Positions 1-8,389 of a stretch of 64,000 nt of DNA are shown piece by piece. Below the pieces are notes generated by a model, which was not told where the DNA came from, ran no database searches, and worked only from the letters and a program-made list of their open reading frames with translations. Where the stretch lies: positions 62,001-126,000 of the forward strand of contig NZ_JACXAA010000010.1 of the NCBI RefSeq assembly GCF_014699035.1, written 5' to 3'. A program made the translations under genes and the position numbers. The first letter of the stretch is position 1. Each line of letters starts with the position of its first letter. The DNA comes from Spirosoma validum (GTDB lineage: Bacteria; Bacteroidota; Bacteroidia; Cytophagales; Spirosomataceae).

Positions 1-1055
1 GTCTCTTCAAAAACTTCACGTACCGTTCCCGTTGCGGCATCGGCCAGGCGAATTTTTTCCTGTTTATGATCGCGGGAGGTTGAAACGAAAGCCAGTTTTG
101 ATCCGTCGTCGTTCCAGTTTACATCGTCGAACGTACCGCTGCTGGCTATGTCATCACTTAGGGTAGCCCGGTGTGGATCGGGGGGAATCTGTAACTGGAT
201 AACTTTCGGATTATCGACCTCAATAATAACCCGCTGGATGGTTGCTACGTCCTTGTCACCCGGCAGCGGATACTTCCATTGTTTCAGGGTTGGCTTGCCC
301 ACGTTCGTCGTAACCAGGTACATATCACTCACGTTACGCTGATCCTGCCTGAACGTAGCAATCTTTTTCGAATCCGGCGACCACGTCAGAATGGCCCTGT
401 CGCTCGATTTCCAGCCAGCGTTATCCGTCGCGTAGCCAAAATCCTTTATGCCATCGGTGGTAAGCTGCGTTTGCTTGCCGGTTGGCACGTCACGAACCCA
501 TAAATTATAGTCTTTGATGTAAGCCGCTTTCTTTTTATCGGGAGAAAGTACCTCAAGACCAGCCGCTTCTCCTCTGGGTGGACGGCCACCATCGCCAGCT
601 TCCTGTACGGGTTGCTTAGGAGCTGTACCGGCTGTGATTTGATTGCTCTGTAAATCATAATTCCACCATTTTCCGCCTGTTTGAAAGGAAATCGATTTAG
701 CATCGGGCGAAAAACTAAAGCTTTGAAACGGCAGCATCGATGCGTCGTATGTTTTGCCGGTTGCCGCCGACAGCGCACTGGTCAGTTTCTGGTGGTCAAA
801 AGCCGCCGAGCGCGTGCCTTTCGCTGGATCGACCAGGATAAATTCGCTTCCCTTCGCGGTTAAATCCCGATACCAGAATCGTTCACTGGGTAGCCAGTTG
901 GGACGCACACTGCCATGATCGACAAGTTGTTCGGCATTGGTCGAAACAAACCGTTGGGCCTGATCATAGTCTTTAGTCGTTAACGTGTTACGTTGTTGAG
1001 CCTGAGCGGATACGATTAACGCAAACCCAATGCCCGCAAAGAAAAGTTTATGCAT
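1..1055 (-). CDS. S9 family peptidase (DPP IV/prolyl oligopeptidase type), C-terminus cut by window edge
   Basis: Reading the minus strand from an ATG at 1055 gives a signal peptide (MHKLFFAGIGFALIVSAQAQ) followed by about 330 residues that stay open to the window edge. The visible part contains WD-like beta-propeller strands such as 'LTWSPDSKKIATFRQDQ' and 'DVNWNDDGSKLAFVSTS', as in the DPP IV N-terminal domain of S9 serine peptidases. The catalytic alpha/beta-hydrolase domain would lie beyond position 1 and cannot be checked. The family cleaves dipeptides or oligopeptides after proline or other residues, usually in the periplasm or outer membrane of Bacteroidota. It is divergent from the next gene across a 197-base gap. 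The family call is firm; the exact specificity is not visible. Confidence 0.85.
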   Translation of the reverse strand, partial: MHKLFFAGIGFALIVSAQAQQRNTLTTKDYDQAQRFVSTNAEQLVDHGSVRPNWLPSERFWYRDLTAKGSEFILVDPAKGTRSAAFDHQKLTSALSAATGKTYDASMLPFQSFSFSPDAKSISFQTGGKWWNYDLQSNQITAGTAPKQPVQEAGDGGRPPRGEAAGLEVLSPDKKKAAYIKDYNLWVRDVPTGKQTQLTTDGIKDFGYATDNAGWKSSDRAILTWSPDSKKIATFRQDQRNVSDMYLVTTNVGKPTLKQWKYPLPGDKDVATIQRVIIEVDNPKVIQLQIPPDPHRATLSDDIASSGTFDDVNWNDDGSKLAFVSTSRDHKQEKIRLADAATGTVREVFEE

Positions 1056-1252
1056 TTGTTGATTGAATTTGACGAAATATACTACGTAGAAATGTCAAAT
1101 TCACAGTTTGTGCTTATAGCAAAATCACGACGCTTGAGCCTTATATTCGCCTAACGGATGTTAGCTACTGCCAATGTGGTATTATCACCAGATTCTCTTA
1201 GGATATTTCTATACAATCGACAACCTGAATAATTCCGATAAACTAAGTTCTT

Positions 1253-3178
1253 ATGACATTTACTACGCAACGTTTAACAAGTAGCTGGTACAAGCTCTGC
1301 TACGTTACTCTATGTTTTCTTTTCTCGGTATTGACACACGAATCGGCTGCTCAAAGTCCTGTCAATAAACAGGATTCGATTTACGTCCGCGAGAACTATA
1401 CAAAACTCGAACGGATGATCCCCATGCGTGATGGCGTGAAGCTGTTTACGTCGATTTACGTGCCGAAACGTACCGATCAGAAATATCCCATTATGCTGGG
1501 ACGTACGCCGTACAGCGTAGCGCCTTATGGGGAAGACAAATACAAAACATCGCTGGGACCGTCCATGATCTTTGCGCGGGATGGCTACATCATTGTTTAT
1601 CAGGACGTAAGAGGTCGGTATATGTCGGAAGGCGATTTCGTAGCGGTACGTCCTTACATGCCCAATAAGAAAAAGAAAACCGATGTTGATGAGACTACCG
1701 ATACGTATGACACCATCGACTGGCTACTCAAAAATGTGCCGAACAACAACGGTCGGGTTGGTACCTGGGGCATATCGGCGCCGGGATTTTACACCACAAT
1801 GACGGCTATCGATGCACATCCAGCGTTAAAGGCCGTTTCGCCACAGGCGCCAGTGACGGACTGGTTCATGGGTGATGATCGTCATCATAACGGCGCGTTT
1901 TTTCTGATGGGTACCTTCGCTTTTCTTTTCTCCTATGGGCAGCCTCGCCCGACGCCAACGCCGAAAAATAGCCCTGCTTTTTCGGCTTACGGTACGCCAA
2001 GTGGGTATGAGTTCTATAAGAATTTAGGGCCGCTTAAGAACGCTAATGAGCGGATTTTTAAGGACCAGAATGCTATCTGGAACGAGATGATGAATCATGA
2101 AGCGTACGATGAATTCTGGCAGGCCCGTACGCCCGTTCCATATCTGAAGAATATTAAACCGGCGGTTATGACGGTTGGTGGCTGGTTCGATCAGGAAGAT
2201 TTATACGGTCCGCTGAAAACGTATGCGGGTATCGAGCGGAACAATCCGAAATCGCCGAATCTGCTGGTGATGGGCCCCTGGATTCATGGTGGCTGGGCTC
2301 GATCGACGGGCGAAATCTTGGGGAATATTCGCTTTGACGCCAAAACCGCTCCGTTTTTTCGGGACTCGATTGAATTTCCTTTTTTCAATCACTACTTAAA
2401 AGATACCCCGAATCCGCAGCTTCCGAAAGCCTACATTTTCGAAACAGGGTCAAACGAATGGAAAAAATACGAGCAGTGGCCTCCCAAAGCCGCTCAGCAG
2501 AAAAAGCTTTATTTCCACCCGAATGGCAAACTCTCATTTGAGACTCCTCCAACCAGTCAGGTCCCATTCGATGAATATATCAGTGACCCGAAAAAACCAG
2601 TTCCGTACACGGCTGAAATTCGGAATGTACGGGGTAGTGATTTTATGTATGAAGATCAACGCTTTGCCGCTACCCGGCCCGATGTGGTTGTGTATGAGTC
2701 GGATACGCTGACGGAGGACGTAACGATATCGGGAAATATGATGGCGGATCTGTTTGTCTCGACAACCGGAACGGATGCTGATTTTGTTGTCAAGCTGATT
2801 GACGTCTATCCCGACAAAGCGCCGAACAACAGCCCGATTGCAGCGACAAAAATGGGCGGGTTTCAACTGCTGGTGCGGGGTGAGGTGATGCGGGCTAAGT
2901 TCCGAAACAGTTTCTCGAAGCCCGAGCCGATGAAACCGGGGGAGGTCGCGGAAATCAAATTTGATATGCAGGATGCCGCCCATACCTTCAAAAAAGGACA
3001 CAAACTCATGGTGCAGGTCCAGAGCTCCTGGTTTCCGCTGGTTGATCGAAATCCACAAAAGTTTGTCAACATTTATCAGGCCACCGAAGCCGATTTTCAG
3101 AAGGCTACGCACCGGATTTACTTTTCACCCCAGCAACCGTCGAGTGTGGTAGTCAGTGTATTAAACGAAGACAATTAA
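1253..3178 (+). CDS. CocE/NonD family hydrolase (X-Pro dipeptidyl-peptidase S15-like)
   Basis: The 641-residue protein starts with a signal peptide (about residues 1-33, ending ESAAQ), so it is exported. An alpha/beta-hydrolase core follows, with the serine elbow GISAPG (Ser175), a probable catalytic Asp313 in VGGWFDQED and His345 in GPWIHGGW, which is the arrangement in cocaine esterase and glutaryl-7-ACA acylase relatives. From about residue 390 comes a jelly-roll PepX_C domain (DLFVSTTGTDADFVVKLID). The length fits the family. The likely activity is hydrolysis of esters or amides in peptides; the substrate cannot be inferred. The next gene starts two bases after the stop codon, so the two are probably co-transcribed. 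Confidence 0.92.
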   Translation: MTFTTQRLTSSWYKLCYVTLCFLFSVLTHESAAQSPVNKQDSIYVRENYTKLERMIPMRDGVKLFTSIYVPKRTDQKYPIMLGRTPYSVAPYGEDKYKTSLGPSMIFARDGYIIVYQDVRGRYMSEGDFVAVRPYMPNKKKKTDVDETTDTYDTIDWLLKNVPNNNGRVGTWGISAPGFYTTMTAIDAHPALKAVSPQAPVTDWFMGDDRHHNGAFFLMGTFAFLFSYGQPRPTPTPKNSPAFSAYGTPSGYEFYKNLGPLKNANERIFKDQNAIWNEMMNHEAYDEFWQARTPVPYLKNIKPAVMTVGGWFDQEDLYGPLKTYAGIERNNPKSPNLLVMGPWIHGGWARSTGEILGNIRFDAKTAPFFRDSIEFPFFNHYLKDTPNPQLPKAYIFETGSNEWKKYEQWPPKAAQQKKLYFHPNGKLSFETPPTSQVPFDEYISDPKKPVPYTAEIRNVRGSDFMYEDQRFAATRPDVVVYESDTLTEDVTISGNMMADLFVSTTGTDADFVVKLIDVYPDKAPNNSPIAATKMGGFQLLVRGEVMRAKFRNSFSKPEPMKPGEVAEIKFDMQDAAHTFKKGHKLMVQVQSSWFPLVDRNPQKFVNIYQATEADFQKATHRIYFSPQQPSSVVVSVLNEDN

Positions 3179-3179
3179 C

Positions 3180-3536
3180 ATGATCCAGTTCAAACGATTA
3201 GACCATATGCTTATTTGCATTCCTGAAGGAGCTACTGAGCAGGCCCGAGCATTTTATGGAGACGTGCTACGTCTGGAAGAAATTCCGGGTAATCATCCAT
3301 CGGGAGCGATCTGGTTCAATATTGCCGATATTCAGTTGCATATTCGTGAAGAGGCTGGCGGGAATTATTCCAAGCGGCACCCCGCATTTGAAGTGACGAA
3401 CTTAGCGGAAGCAAAACAGGAACTGGAACGTAACGGTCTTGCCATCGAATACTCCTCTGAAATTGATGGGCGGCAGCGCTTTTTCTTCCGCGACCCGTTC
3501 GATAACCGGATTGAATTATTGGAATTTATTGGGTAG
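3180..3536 (+). CDS. VOC (glyoxalase/bleomycin-resistance fold) family protein
   Basis: This 118-residue protein has the paired beta-alpha-beta-beta-beta layout of the vicinal oxygen chelate superfamily: LDHMLICIP at the start, AIWFNIADIQLHIREE in the middle, HPAFEV opening the second half and FFFRDPFDNRIELLEF at the end. The terminal FRDPFDNRIEL motif with its late Glu is the usual metal-ligand strand. No signal peptide is present, so it is cytoplasmic. It begins one base after the stop of the CocE-type hydrolase and probably shares its transcript. The substrate is unknown; members include glyoxalases, dioxygenases and antibiotic-binding proteins. Confidence 0.88.
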   Translation: MIQFKRLDHMLICIPEGATEQARAFYGDVLRLEEIPGNHPSGAIWFNIADIQLHIREEAGGNYSKRHPAFEVTNLAEAKQELERNGLAIEYSSEIDGRQRFFFRDPFDNRIELLEFIG

Positions 3537-3681
3537 GACGTAACGAAAAGTGTCTGACTTGTTACGGACAGACCGAAAAACCTAAAACTACTGGCTTTAT
3601 GAAAATAACAAACGTATTGTCTCGTACGTACTTAACTTTAACGATGTAAATTGCTTCATAAACGTTGTCGTAGACAAACCA

Positions 3682-6600
3682 TTGAATACATATACAGAAA
3701 CGACTGGGGATCTCTTCGACCTGTTGACCAAAGCTACCCGGGACGCGGTTTGGAACTGGGACCTGGAAGCCAATACAGTTTGGTGGAACGAAGGGTTTTC
3801 GATTTTATTCGGTCACGATGATACCGTAAAAGAGAGCGGGTTACCATCGTGGTACGATCACATTCATCCAGACGATAAAGATCGAATTTTAACGTCTATT
3901 CATCACGTAATTGACGAGGCTGGAACAAACTGGTCGGCAGAATACCGATTTCGACGGGCTGATGATACGTATGCTACGGTTCATGACCGGGGGTATATTC
4001 TGCACCGTGACGGCAAAGCCGTCCGCATGATTGGTGCCATGCAGGATATTTCTGAGCGCGTTGCACTGCAACAGGCCCGGGAAGAAAGTGATGATCGACT
4101 ACGTTTTGCCCTACAGTCAGCTCAATTGGGAACCTGGGATGTAGACCTGATTCGTGGCCTTGTTAATTGGGATGAGCGATGTAAGCAGATTTTCGGGCTC
4201 GCCAAGTCCAGCACCATCTCTTATGACGATACATTACGATATATTCACGTAGACGATCAGCGCCGGGTGCAGGATAGCGCAAAATGGTCGCTGAATCCCC
4301 AGTCGGGCGGGCATTACCAGTGCACGTATCGCATGATTGGGGATGACGGAAAACTGCGCTGGGTTCGCTCGATGGGGCAGACGTATTTTACGGAGAGCGG
4401 GCAACCTTACCGGTTCTCGGGTGTTGCTCAGGATATTACGGAAGAAGTCTTAGCCCGAGAGAAATCAGATTTGTCTGAACAGCAGTCTCAATTGGCGTTA
4501 GAAGGGTCGGGCTCGGGTTCTTTTCTGATTGACTTAAGCACCGACGCGATTCTGTACTCTCCCGCTTTTGCCCGTATACTCACCGGCGAAACAACCCTTG
4601 GTCTCACGCGGGATGTATTTATTAACAATGTCCATCCAGAAGATCGGCCAATTCGCGAAAAGGCTTACGAAACAGGGGCTAAAGACGGCACCATCAGCTA
4701 CGAAGTCCGGTTTGTCTGGAACGATCAATCGATTCACTGGGTCAAAATACTGGGTCAATACATATTTGATATGTCCGGTAAGGCCATTTCGTTCTCGGGA
4801 ATTGCCCTGGACATTACGGAGCAGAAAGAAAAAGCCAGAGCCCTCAAAGAAGCCGAAGAGCGTTTTTCAATTGCTTTTGCCAATACGTCGGTAGGAATGG
4901 CTTTCGCCGATCCACAAGCCAATTTTTCGGCTGTCAATGAAGCTTACACGCAATTGCTGGGCTACTCAGCGGAGGAGTTATGTGCACTGAATAGTATTGA
5001 GTTAACCCATTCCGACGACCGGGCGAATAACCTGAAATTATATGAGGAGGTTGCTCAGGGTAAACGTCCTTTTTTCAATCTGGTTAAGCGCTACGTTCGT
5101 AAAGATGGTTTATTCCGATGGGTGCAGATGAACGTGACCCGGCTGGCTGACGCGCAGGACGAGTCGCAGAGCATGGTTATTATAGCTTACGATATTACCG
5201 AAGGTGTTGAGGCTGAAGCGAAGTTACGAGCCAGCGAAGAACGGTTCCGGAATATGGTCACTCAGGCACCCGTCGCCATCGGTGTACTGAACGGACGTAA
5301 CATGACTGTAGAAACAGCTAATACGTCCATGCTGGAAATATGGGGCAAAGACGCGTCAATTGTCGGTCTGCCCCTTATTGAGGCTCTCCCTGAATTACAG
5401 GGGCAGGCCTTTATCGAACTACTGGAAGGCGTCTACACAACCGGAATTGCTCACTACGGTTTTGAAATGCAGGCTCAGTTGCATCGTAAAGGACACCTGG
5501 AGGAAGCCTACTTTAATTTTGTTTACGCACCCATACGCGACGATGGCAATATTACCGGAGTCATCGTGATTGCCACGGAGGTAAGCGTTCAGGTAAAAGC
5601 CAAAAAAGCCCTTCAGGAAAGTGAGCAACGGTTTCGGACGTTGATTCTAGAGGCACCTGTGGCGATCAGTTTATTCACTGGACGCGATATGGTCGTTGAG
5701 TTACCCAATGAAAAAATGCTCAAATTTTGGGGTAAAGACAAAACAGCTGAGGGTAAACCGTTACGTGAAGCTGTCCCGGAACTAGTAGGGCAGCCATTTC
5801 TCCAGATTTTAGATACTGTTTTCACAACGGGAATTGAGCATAGTGAGCAGGAAGCTCCAGCCAGCCTCTTTGTGGATGGAACCTTAAAAACGTATTATTT
5901 TAATTTCACCTATAAACCGTTACGTAACGCCGAGGGCGAGGTGTATGCCGTTCTCGATATGGCTACAGACGTAACGGAGCAGGTAACAGCCCGGCGGGCC
6001 ATTGAAGAAAGCGAGTTGCGCTTCCGCACGCTGATGGAAGCTATGTCACCAATGGCCTGGACCAACACGCCAGAGGGTGACGTCAATTTCTATAACCAAC
6101 AGTGGTACGATTATACTGGATCAGATTTTGAGCAAACAAAAGACTGGGGCTGGCAAGAGGTAGTGCATCCCGACGATTTACCGCATACATTGGCCGCTTA
6201 CGTCAGAGCGCTCGCCGACGGCACTATTTTTGTTGTTGAAAACCGCTATCGCCGTGGTTCCGATGGTATGTATCGCTGGCATTTAAACCGAGCTGTGCCG
6301 GTTCGGGATGAAACCGGTAAAATCACGATCTGGGTTGGTACGGCCACGGATATTCACGAGCAGAAACAGCTGGAAGCCGATCTGGAGCAGCAGATACAGG
6401 CCCGGACAGAGCAATTGGTGGCTTCTAATCAGGATCTCCGTCGCTCCAATGATAATCTGGAGAAGTTCGCCTATATCGCCAGCCACGATCTACAGGAACC
6501 GCTGCGGAAAATACAATCCTTCGGAGATATCCTGAAAACACAGCATACGGAACAGTTAGGCGCTGGAGTCGATTATTTAGATCGGATGCAGGCGGCCGCC

Positions 6601-7161
6601 AGTCGAATGTCGTTGTTAATTAGAGACTTACTGACCTTTTCGCGGATTTCGACCCGGCAGGAGCGCGTTACGCCTGTTGCCCTGAATAACGTACTGACCG
6701 ATGTACTCGACGATCTGGAAATGACCATCAGGCAGACAGAAGCGAAGATCGAGATCGATACGTTGCCGACTGTATTAGGCGATAAGTCACAAATGAGGCA
6801 GTTGTTTCAGAATCTGCTGAGTAACGCACTTAAATTTCAACAAGCTGGTGTTTCGCCCCTTATCCGGATTCTGGTAGAAACTATTACCGCAAACCGACTG
6901 CCTGAATCGGTTAAACCAACCCAATCGGCAGCGCGATATCATCAAATCAGTATATCCGATAACGGAATCGGTTTCGACGCGAAATATGTAGATCGTATTT
7001 TTCAGGTTTTTCAGCGGCTCCACAGCCGTAATGAGTACGCGGGCACGGGTATTGGTCTGGCAATCTGTGAGAAAGTAGCGGCCAATCACGGTGGAGCGAT
7101 TACAGCGATCAGCCAGCCAGGACAGGGCGCTTCATTTATTATTTACCTGCCTGTCGAATAG
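3682..7161 (+). CDS. Multi-PAS sensor histidine kinase (seven PAS domains, no membrane segment)
   Basis: The protein has 1159 residues. I count seven PAS/PAC units between about residues 10 and 905; several end in the PAC signature 'DITE' (AQDITEEV, ALDITEQK, AYDITEGV, ATDVTEQV). A short coiled coil (LEQQIQARTEQLVASNQ) leads into the HisKA helix with the phosphoacceptor His935 (YIASHDLQEPLRKI). The HATPase domain follows, with N box NLLSNALKF (Asn1044 and Asn1048), G1 box SDNGIGFD (Asp1093) and G2 box GTGIGLAICEKV. No signal peptide or transmembrane helix is visible, so sensing is cytoplasmic. No receiver domain or adjacent response regulator is present. The start is a TTG; no in-frame ATG lies closer. 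A strong hairpin follows the stop codon. Confidence 0.93.
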   Translation: MNTYTETTGDLFDLLTKATRDAVWNWDLEANTVWWNEGFSILFGHDDTVKESGLPSWYDHIHPDDKDRILTSIHHVIDEAGTNWSAEYRFRRADDTYATVHDRGYILHRDGKAVRMIGAMQDISERVALQQAREESDDRLRFALQSAQLGTWDVDLIRGLVNWDERCKQIFGLAKSSTISYDDTLRYIHVDDQRRVQDSAKWSLNPQSGGHYQCTYRMIGDDGKLRWVRSMGQTYFTESGQPYRFSGVAQDITEEVLAREKSDLSEQQSQLALEGSGSGSFLIDLSTDAILYSPAFARILTGETTLGLTRDVFINNVHPEDRPIREKAYETGAKDGTISYEVRFVWNDQSIHWVKILGQYIFDMSGKAISFSGIALDITEQKEKARALKEAEERFSIAFANTSVGMAFADPQANFSAVNEAYTQLLGYSAEELCALNSIELTHSDDRANNLKLYEEVAQGKRPFFNLVKRYVRKDGLFRWVQMNVTRLADAQDESQSMVIIAYDITEGVEAEAKLRASEERFRNMVTQAPVAIGVLNGRNMTVETANTSMLEIWGKDASIVGLPLIEALPELQGQAFIELLEGVYTTGIAHYGFEMQAQLHRKGHLEEAYFNFVYAPIRDDGNITGVIVIATEVSVQVKAKKALQESEQRFRTLILEAPVAISLFTGRDMVVELPNEKMLKFWGKDKTAEGKPLREAVPELVGQPFLQILDTVFTTGIEHSEQEAPASLFVDGTLKTYYFNFTYKPLRNAEGEVYAVLDMATDVTEQVTARRAIEESELRFRTLMEAMSPMAWTNTPEGDVNFYNQQWYDYTGSDFEQTKDWGWQEVVHPDDLPHTLAAYVRALADGTIFVVENRYRRGSDGMYRWHLNRAVPVRDETGKITIWVGTATDIHEQKQLEADLEQQIQARTEQLVASNQDLRRSNDNLEKFAYIASHDLQEPLRKIQSFGDILKTQHTEQLGAGVDYLDRMQAAASRMSLLIRDLLTFSRISTRQERVTPVALNNVLTDVLDDLEMTIRQTEAKIEIDTLPTVLGDKSQMRQLFQNLLSNALKFQQAGVSPLIRILVETITANRLPESVKPTQSAARYHQISISDNGIGFDAKYVDRIFQVFQRLHSRNEYAGTGIGLAICEKVAANHGGAITAISQPGQGASFIIYLPVE

Positions 7162-7180
7162 CAACGACTTAACAGTTTTT

Positions 7181-7239
7181 AAAGCCTAACATCCGTTTAC
7201 ACAGTCAGAATCTGGACTCGTAAACGGATGTTAGGCTTT
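7181..7239 (+). terminator. Terminator hairpin after the PAS histidine kinase
   Basis: The 20-base arms at 7181-7200 and 7220-7239 are perfect reverse complements (aaagcctaacatccgtttac and its complement) around a 19-base loop. The second arm runs into a short T stretch. It begins 20 bases after the kinase stop codon and before the next gene, as expected of an intrinsic terminator. Confidence 0.8.
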
Positions 7240-7374
7240 TATGTGACTTATTTTCAGGGATAAAAATAATTTATTGAAAAAATTTTCTGTTCTGTGCAAC
7301 CTGTCGACCGTACTCTGACATCTTCCTGTCAAATAAACAAAAAATCTACTGGACACTAACTGAATACAAACACC

Positions 7375-8094
7375 ATGAACATGTTCAAACACCTCCTCAC
7401 TACAGCGCTGATCGCTACCACTGTCACTACGTTCGCGCAAACAACCGTTACAGTTATAACTTCCTCTGATTCGACAAACACAACTAGTTCGACAAAATCG
7501 GAAAAAAGAACGTATCGTGTTCGATCCGGGCCTAGCTTCTACATAGGTTTCAATAATTTTGGTGGATCAGTTCCAGCAGGTTACGACTTGAGTCCAGTAG
7601 GGTCGCGGTTTGTTGCGCTGGGTTGGCAGACGCGTATTCCGCTGGCTATGAATGGTTCGACCAAGTTACGTCTGATCACGGGACCTGAAGTTGCCTGGAA
7701 CAATTTTATGTTCGAAAATCGCAATACACTGGTTGAACGGAACGGACAACTCACCATTGAACAGGCTGATACGGATTTGCGCAGATCTAAACTGGTAACG
7801 GCGCAACTGAACTTACCTCTGATGATGAACGTATCGTTCCGATCTGGGCTATCGCTTAGCGCAGGTGCGTATGTGGGTATGCGTTTGGACAGCTATACTA
7901 AAGTCAAACCAGAAGGAGGCTCAGCCGTTCGGAAGCATGGATCGTACCAACTAAATCCGTTCCGCTGGGGGCTAACTACCGAATTAGGTTATCGTGGTAG
8001 CACTAAACTCTTCTTGCGCTACGAGCCAAACAGTCCCTTTCGAACTGGGCAAGGACCCGACGCCAGCGTATGGTCGGTGGGACTGAAAATCTGA
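7375..8094 (+). CDS. Outer-membrane beta-barrel protein, PorT-like family
   Basis: The 239-residue product starts with a signal peptide (MNMFKHLLTTALIATTVTTFAQ), then a Thr/Ser-rich linker. Amphipathic beta strands with alternating aromatic and polar residues follow, such as SFYIGFNNFGGSV, LRLITGPEVAWNNFMF, LSLSAGAYVGMRLDS and RWGLTTELGYRGSTKLFLRY. This is the pattern of the small OMP_b-brl (PorT-like) barrels common in Bacteroidota. It ends in an aromatic/hydrophobic strand (WSVGLKI), typical of BAM substrates. The function is structural or unknown. It stands alone between two hairpins. Confidence 0.75.
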   Translation: MNMFKHLLTTALIATTVTTFAQTTVTVITSSDSTNTTSSTKSEKRTYRVRSGPSFYIGFNNFGGSVPAGYDLSPVGSRFVALGWQTRIPLAMNGSTKLRLITGPEVAWNNFMFENRNTLVERNGQLTIEQADTDLRRSKLVTAQLNLPLMMNVSFRSGLSLSAGAYVGMRLDSYTKVKPEGGSAVRKHGSYQLNPFRWGLTTELGYRGSTKLFLRYEPNSPFRTGQGPDASVWSVGLKI

Positions 8095-8105
8095 GGATGC
8101 CTGAA

Positions 8106-8190
8106 CGGGGATTTACAAGATTCGACAGATTCTCAGGATTGCTCCACCTGCAGAAATCCCGGTAATCTTTAGAATCTTGTAAAAATCCCG
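8106..8190 (+). terminator. Imperfect long hairpin downstream of the PorT-like gene
   Basis: The arm tttacaagattc (8112-8123) pairs exactly with gaatcttgtaaa (8172-8183), extended imperfectly by cgggga and atcccg. It sits right after the stop at 8094. The long loop makes it a weak terminator or a processed mRNA end. Confidence 0.4.
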
Positions 8191-8389
8191 ATTCCGTCAT
8201 GCAACATTACGGCTTCGACGGTGTCTTTCGATCGAAGATCTTTTTCAACAACAGGAATTCAACCCCTTGAATCCACTCATCCTATCATTCAGACCGCTTG
8301 TGTAAGAACAGGTACTATGTGACACCCACTACCTACCTTTGCCATGTACTTTGGTATGAACAGAAAGAGACCTTCAAATAAATAGTGCC

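Noticed and set aside
2534..3112. 192-codon minus-strand frame inside the CocE-type hydrolase gene
   Set aside because: It lies fully within the PepX_C coding region of a well-supported gene and shows no domain.
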